Shown piece after piece: positions 16,120 to 20,010 of a stretch of 20,010 nt of DNA. Position 1 is the stretch's first letter, and the number at the start of each line of letters is the position of its first letter. The position numbers and the translations under genes were made by a program. The stretch spans positions 1 through 20,010 of the forward strand of contig MTSL01000086.1 of the NCBI GenBank assembly GCA_002794465.1. The letters are read 5' to 3'. Source of the DNA: Paramicrosporidium saccamoebae (Eukaryota > Rozellomycota). The notes beneath the pieces were generated by a model, which saw nothing but the letters and a program-made list of their open reading frames with translations, did no database searches and had not been told where the DNA came from.

Positions 16120-16600
16120 GTAGGTAGTCTGGAGTCGCCTGCACCCATTTATTGTCCAATGACCGCTACTCCTGAGGAAGCCGTGTTAGTGCTAGTTTTA
16201 GAACATGCCAAAAGGGTATCAATTAGTCTTATTTCTGCACTTTAGCCTGCCCAAAAGCTACACTAACTACCAATTTCATGGAGGCCCCAGAAATAGATCA
16301 AGAGGACACTTTCTCGCCAATAGATCTTTTCACAGGGTTTGATTGGCCTATTGGTCAGAATTGGCCATCATCCGCATCGCATTAGGCATTTACTATACAA
16401 AGAATCCATAGCATTAATATCGATCGCACAGCCATTAAATTGTCAAACCACATTAGATCAGTTCTCTCATCTCATTCAATCAGTACGTCACAACCCATCA
16501 ACGAGCGTCCAATCAGCATCGGGCAATTGTTGCTGTTTGTTGCTGTCGACTCGTTGACAACGCCTATAAATACCGCAACGGATGCGACTCGACAGCAAAC
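16120..16600. promoter_or_regulatory. Bidirectional promoter region of module 3
   Basis: The A side has CCAAT at 16156-16160 and the conserved block to about 16231. The middle holds three ATTGG boxes at 16342-16346, 16350-16354 and 16360-16364. The B side has CCAATCA at 16509-16515, GTCGACTC at 16545-16552 and TATAAATA at 16565-16572, 36 nt before the B start. A 35-codon frame at 16278-16385 has no counterpart noted in the other modules. Confidence 0.7.
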
Positions 16601-17734
16601 ATGAACACCGTCGCGCAAGTATTCGGTGCTATTGTCGCCAGCTTTGCCACTGTCCACGTTGCAACCAAAGACCCCCAGTCTTTGGAAGGTACTTACCGGG
16701 GCTTTCACCTTTTAGGTTTGCTGGCCTCCTCCTTGACGGGGTACCTCGGAACCATCGCCGCCTTCGATGCCTCCTGGTGGGCTTTCCTCGCTGGTCTCGG
16801 ACCAGTGGCCATCGCAGCTTTGGTGCTGTTCGTGCGCCACGAGTACCGCCACTGTGCCCTCCTCAAGGCGGCTGAGCGCTATCTCACCTTGTCCCCCCTC
16901 GGCACGCTGACAGAAAGCACGACGTTCAGCGAGGCTGTCTCTATTGCCCTCCAGCAATATGGACTCACTGATGCCTCCCGTCTCACCCGCTTCAGTTTCG
17001 ACACCCTGCAAAGGGCGTTCGCTACCACCAGTCTGCGTCTCGGCCGTTGGCTGAGCTATGCGGAGTTCCGTGCGGAGTGCACTTCCTCAAGTGCACTTCA
17101 TGGCGATTACGACTTTGGGGCGAAAGCCGCACTGCTCGTTTTTGTTGACCCTACAGCGGCGATTCAATGCCGTAGGTGGTTTGTGGAGTACTCAGTGCTC
17201 CTAAAGCCGGCCTATTCCCTGAAGGGCATGGAGCTGGTGGACCTAATTCGGTTCATCTGGAAGAGTGGGGTCCTCGACCGGGGGATCCAGTTGGATTGCA
17301 CTCTTCGGGCATTCAAGTGCCTTGAATCCGAGCCCATGATGGCCAAGTCCCTATGTGTCGCATTACTCTGCGAACATCCAGACGACATCTGGATTCATCG
17401 GCAGCTTTTTTCAAAGCTGGCCTACCTCGGGAGGGAGTTGAAGCTGGAGAGCATTGTCCCCCATGAGACACTGGACATAGCCCAATGGTATGCCCCAGGA
17501 AGTAAGAAGGAGTGTCAATTCTGTAAATATCGCCCGCCTGCTAGTCAACCCGCTCGGATGAGATTCTTTCGATCCGCTTTAGCACAATCAATTCAGTTTT
17601 TCCGTTCCCCCTACTGTAAAATTTGCCGTGTAGAGACTTTGGAGAAGTTGAAGGTTGAAGATGGTCCGCCTGCGAGATTAGATGAACAGCTTCATGAAGA
17701 AACGCCGTTGAGTGGAATTGCAACCCAAGCCTAG
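16601..17734 (+). CDS. B-family membrane protein, copy B3 (intact)
   Basis: I do not recognise this 377-residue protein. The N-terminal 80 residues hold a hydrophobic stretch (3-22) and two clear membrane segments (about 36-55 and 57-78, the second containing ASWWAFLAGLG). The remainder is probably soluble: a charged helical region (KAAERY), then GRWLSYAEFRAEC, a hydrophobic strand AALLVFVDP, and RRWFVEYSVLLK. Near the C-terminus two CxxC pairs (Cys305/308 and Cys339/342) are spaced like a zinc-binding site, though nothing proves metal binding. The segments best kept in the old copy B1 are WW, the L-x-x-R/A-L-G stretch, RGQWLSY, F-x-D-P and WFVE, which marks them as important. AATAAA follows at 17744-17749. 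The partner gene A3 is transcribed away from it. Confidence 0.83.
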   Translation: MNTVAQVFGAIVASFATVHVATKDPQSLEGTYRGFHLLGLLASSLTGYLGTIAAFDASWWAFLAGLGPVAIAALVLFVRHEYRHCALLKAAERYLTLSPLGTLTESTTFSEAVSIALQQYGLTDASRLTRFSFDTLQRAFATTSLRLGRWLSYAEFRAECTSSSALHGDYDFGAKAALLVFVDPTAAIQCRRWFVEYSVLLKPAYSLKGMELVDLIRFIWKSGVLDRGIQLDCTLRAFKCLESEPMMAKSLCVALLCEHPDDIWIHRQLFSKLAYLGRELKLESIVPHETLDIAQWYAPGSKKECQFCKYRPPASQPARMRFFRSALAQSIQFFRSPYCKICRVETLEKLKVEDGPPARLDEQLHEETPLSGIATQA

Positions 17735-17743
17735 ATATAGTGG

Positions 17744-17749
17744 AATAAA
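17744..17749 (+). terminator. Poly(A) signal of B3
   Basis: AATAAA nine nt after the TAG stop. Confidence 0.6.
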
Positions 17750-18171
17750 CCAGCGCCATGCGCACTTTATCGACATTATGGAAGTATTAGTAGCAGTGTT
17801 GAAATATCGCATTAATTACTAAAATGCTGAAGCAATCCTATGGTGATGGTGTCAGGTAGATGATGACAAAATAAATGTACAAGGCCATCACTTTTAGCAC
17901 AAGACAGAGCTGGATACATTGGGACAACACAGATGGGTACAGGATGTCAAAAGCTCAATGTATTGAGTCGCTATTAGTTTGGAGTGACTTGTATTCAATG
18001 CTCGTTTGTATCCCCACTGGCGCTATATTTGCCTTTAAATTAATTAGCCCCCTTTAACGTCGATGCTCTTGAAACCATTGGATAGAATAGAAGCAATCCC
18101 ACGTACAAGATCCATGTACTATGACCTGAAAAATCCTCTGATCTGCGCTACCATACTTTTCACTAGACCTG

Positions 18172-18177
18172 TTTATT
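18172..18177 (-). terminator. Poly(A) signal of A4
   Basis: Minus-strand AATAAA about 40 nt past the stop codon. Confidence 0.5.
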
Positions 18178-18215
18178 GACAAACTTCTATACCAAAGCAA
18201 TTTGGATACAATGCA

Positions 18216-19040
18216 TCATACATTCTCCCCAGGTGGGACCAGATCTGAAATTGAAGTGCAGCATCCACAGCTCACTCGATTAGCTAATACAAACCACGGA
18301 TGTCGCACATCGTTGTCATATTCCGCCACCACTATCGGTACGAGAACAAGTTCGTCTTCAGGTCCTTTCAAAATACACATTAGTACCCCCAAGGATTCGA
18401 CTGTGCACATTTTCTCGTTCAGAAACACCCCGTCTTCCCAGCGAAACCTGATATCGCCAATTCGAAAGAGAAGTGTATACAGCTGCATTGAGAGAGCAAA
18501 ACCCATCACAAAAAATACAATGGAACCGATCCCGAGAAAATAGCCAGCGCTGAAGAATCCAATCAACACTGCAGTTGGAATAGCATCGGTGAGCACGACG
18601 ATGAGCCAGCCAAGCCATTTACTATACTCTTTGTTGTAGTAAAGACTGACGAGTCGTCTCCTCGGACAATGCCATTTATCATACGGACTATACAATGCCA
18701 GGGAGAGAGAGTCAGGATTCTCCCAGACTGAAAACAAAAACCCGAAATGTCTGAGGTGATTGGCTTTAGTTGAAATATTTCTGTCTGTTGGATGGAATTT
18801 GGCAGCTACGAATGACCGAAGAATGATGCAATCAACGAAAAGGAAGGGCAATGGATGCAAAACGAAACCAACCCAAATGGAGACAAAAGCGGTGCGGCTC
18901 CAAAACGGGTAACAAAGATTAACAACGTTCCATGCCAGTAGCAGAATCAGGAAGGCATCAGCAGCAATGCTGAGGCATTGGACCAGCCTTGGAATAAATA
19001 TGCTACCTTTGGAAGGTCTAAATGTCAAGTGCATCGCCAT
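18216..19040 (-). CDS. A-family membrane protein, copy A4
   Basis: This intact 274-residue copy is nearly identical to A2 at both DNA and protein level, including the stop-codon region and the upstream block. About 30 residues differ from A2. They cluster in the third and fourth membrane segments (155-193) and the region around 209-235, while the first 150 residues are almost unchanged. The layout and the C-terminal C-G-C-C motif are as in A2. No function can be assigned. Its divergent partner B4 is frameshifted, and B4's closest relative is B3 rather than anything near A2. Confidence 0.82.
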   Translation of the reverse strand: MAMHLTFRPSKGSIFIPRLVQCLSIAADAFLILLLAWNVVNLCYPFWSRTAFVSIWVGFVLHPLPFLFVDCIILRSFVAAKFHPTDRNISTKANHLRHFGFLFSVWENPDSLSLALYSPYDKWHCPRRRLVSLYYNKEYSKWLGWLIVVLTDAIPTAVLIGFFSAGYFLGIGSIVFFVMGFALSMQLYTLLFRIGDIRFRWEDGVFLNEKMCTVESLGVLMCILKGPEDELVLVPIVVAEYDNDVRHPWFVLANRVSCGCCTSISDLVPPGENV

Positions 19041-19523
19041 ACGGACATCCAGGAGTAGCTTGTATCAATTTACTGTCCAATAGCCGTCACTCCTGAGGAG
19101 GAGGATGTGTTAGTGCTATTTTTAGAATATGCCAAGAAGGCATCAATTGGATGCATTAGCCAACTCTGGCCTACTCAAAAGGCACATTAGCTATTGATTT
19201 TGTAAAAAATATCCAAAAGCCTCTCGAGAGGAAAAATTCTTTCGGCAATTACTGCTGATGCTCTTATAACTAATAAAAATAGTCGATCTGCCAATTAACC
19301 GCTTCACACAAAATCCCTTCTGGGTGAGCAGTTTCATGATGGCTGGACACAGATAGCGAAACTGTAAAGAAACAAATAATGGCCGACTCTTATCATGCAA
19401 TAGTTCGAGAGCGCGTCAAACTCCGACTTTGACCAATCACGTACATGAAAACATAATTTAGCTCTTTTGGGTCGACTCTTTTTTGCCTATAAATACCGCA
19501 GCGGATGCGAGTCGACAGCAAAC
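19041..19523. promoter_or_regulatory. Bidirectional promoter region of module 4
   Basis: The A side (19041-19150) matches module 2 almost base for base, with CCAAT at 19077-19081. The B side has CCAATCA at 19433-19439, GTCGACTC at 19471-19478, TATAAATA at 19488-19495 (36 nt before the B ATG) and GAGTCGAC at 19509-19516. The last is a perfect inverted copy of the upstream octamer, so the TATA box is framed by an 8-bp inverted repeat. A 69-codon minus-strand frame at 19400-19191 has no support. Confidence 0.7.
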
Positions 19524-20010
19524 ATGAACATCGTCGCGCAAGTATTCGGTGCTATTGTCGCCAGCTTTGCCATTGTCCACGTTGCGACCAAAGACTCCCA
19601 GTCTTTGGAAGGTACTTACCGGGGCTTTCACATTGTAGGTTTGCTGGCCTACTCCCTGGCGGGGTACCTCGGAACCATCGCCGCCCTCGATGCCTCCTGG
19701 TGGGCTTTCCTCGCTGGTCTTGGACCAGTTGCCATCGCGACTTCAGTACTATTAGTGCGCTGCAAGTACCGCCACCGTGCCCTTCTCAAGGCGGCTGAGC
19801 GTTATCTCGCTTTATCTCCCTGTGGCACTCTGACGGAGGGCATAGCTTGTAATGAGGCTGTCTCTATTGCCCTCCGGCAGTATGGACTCACGGATGCCTC
19901 ATCCGCTTCAGTTTCGGCACCCTGCAAAGGGCGTTTGCTGCCACCAGTCTGCGTCTCGGCCGTTGGCTGAGCTATGCGGAGTTCCGTGCGGAGTGCACTT
20001 CCTCAAGTGC
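19524..20010 (+). pseudogene. B-family gene, copy B4, frameshifted and cut by the window end
   Basis: The first 125 or so codons are nearly the same as B3 (VAQVFGAIVASF, LEGTYRGFH, ALDASWWAFLAGLGPVAIA). Relative to B3, seven bases are missing after 19900 in the segment encoding DASRLTR. The frame therefore shifts and meets TGA at 19968-19970, giving a truncated product of 148 residues. Past the deletion the DNA is still almost identical to B3 and would be open in the shifted frame up to the window end. The break is either a recent mutation or a sequence error. Confidence 0.75.

Larger units (their letters stand above)
17735..18215. other. Convergent spacer between B3 and A4
   Basis: It contains the B3 poly(A) signal (17744-17749) and a minus-strand AATAAA at 18177-18172, about 40 nt past the A4 stop. 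A 60-codon frame at 17875-18057 has no support. Short similarity to the A2 3' flank is visible around 18130-18215. Confidence 0.5.
11137..20010. repeat. Tandem array of divergent A/B gene modules
   Basis: Four modules repeat, each with an A-type gene on the minus strand facing away from a B-type gene on the plus strand. Start-to-start A/B spacing is 482 nt in module 3 and 484 nt in module 4, and about 490 nt in the decayed module 1. The A3-to-A4 and B3-to-B4 distances are 2921 and 2923 nt, so modules 3 and 4 are complete repeats. The 3' flanks of A2 and A3 (about 13660-13800 and 15155-15295) are also similar, so the repeated unit includes non-coding DNA. Module 2 lacks the B promoter and 5' end. 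Confidence 0.9.

Noticed and set aside
16278-16385. 35-codon frame within the module 3 promoter region
   Set aside because: I found no equivalent in module 4 and no independent support.
1-20010. CRISPR arrays, tRNA or rRNA genes, transposase genes
   Set aside because: No direct-repeat/spacer arrangement, no convincing cloverleaf with T-loop consensus, no rRNA-like stretch and no transposase motif was seen on either strand by eye; a tRNAscan or Rfam run would be decisive.

Overview
This window comes from a compact nuclear genome of a microbial eukaryote. Seven spliceosomal introns can be placed by protein homology, and all are only 29-34 nt long. Genes sit very close together, with AATAAA signals 6-40 nt after several stop codons, TATA and CCAAT boxes near starts, and the standard genetic code (TAA, TAG and TGA all end genes). 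The lineage cannot be named from the sequence. Introns this short are known from a few protists, for example Blastocystis, but the AATAAA signals do not fit the Blastocystis 3'-end signal.

The left half (1-11030) is a housekeeping and metabolic segment. In order it holds: a predicted Golgi glycosyltransferase that joins a GT61-like and an O-fucosyltransferase-like domain (593-3349, +); a secreted PTP-like phytase (4687-3662, -); two small PLAC8-family cysteine-rich proteins (5219-5614 and 5990-6574, +); the zinc protein Trm112, a methyltransferase activator (6624-7057, +); an SLC13/Pho91-like anion transporter, probably for phosphate (7163-8557, +); ATP-dependent phosphoenolpyruvate carboxykinase (8701-10374, +); and the TRAPP subunit TRAPPC1/Bet5 (11029-10586, -). 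Three of these needed splicing to be read correctly: the second PLAC8 gene, Trm112 and PEPCK. The phytase and the transporter could both serve phosphate supply, but nothing here shows that they are co-regulated.

The right half (11137-20010) is quite different. It is a tandem array of a divergently transcribed pair of unrecognised membrane-protein genes, called here A (minus strand, 274 aa, about four membrane segments) and B (plus strand, 377 aa, two or three membrane segments near the N-terminus and two CxxC pairs near the C-terminus). Four modules are visible. Module 1 (11137-12920) has both genes decayed. Module 2 (13800-15010) has an intact A and a fragment of B. Module 3 (15295-17734) has both intact. 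Module 4 (18216 to the window end) has an intact A and a B with a 7-nt deletion. In modules 3 and 4 the two start codons are about 482 nt apart, and each side of that spacer carries a conserved promoter block. A4 is closest to A2 whereas B4 is closest to B3, so the modules have been shuffled by recombination or gene conversion. This array is the best candidate in the window for an undescribed system.
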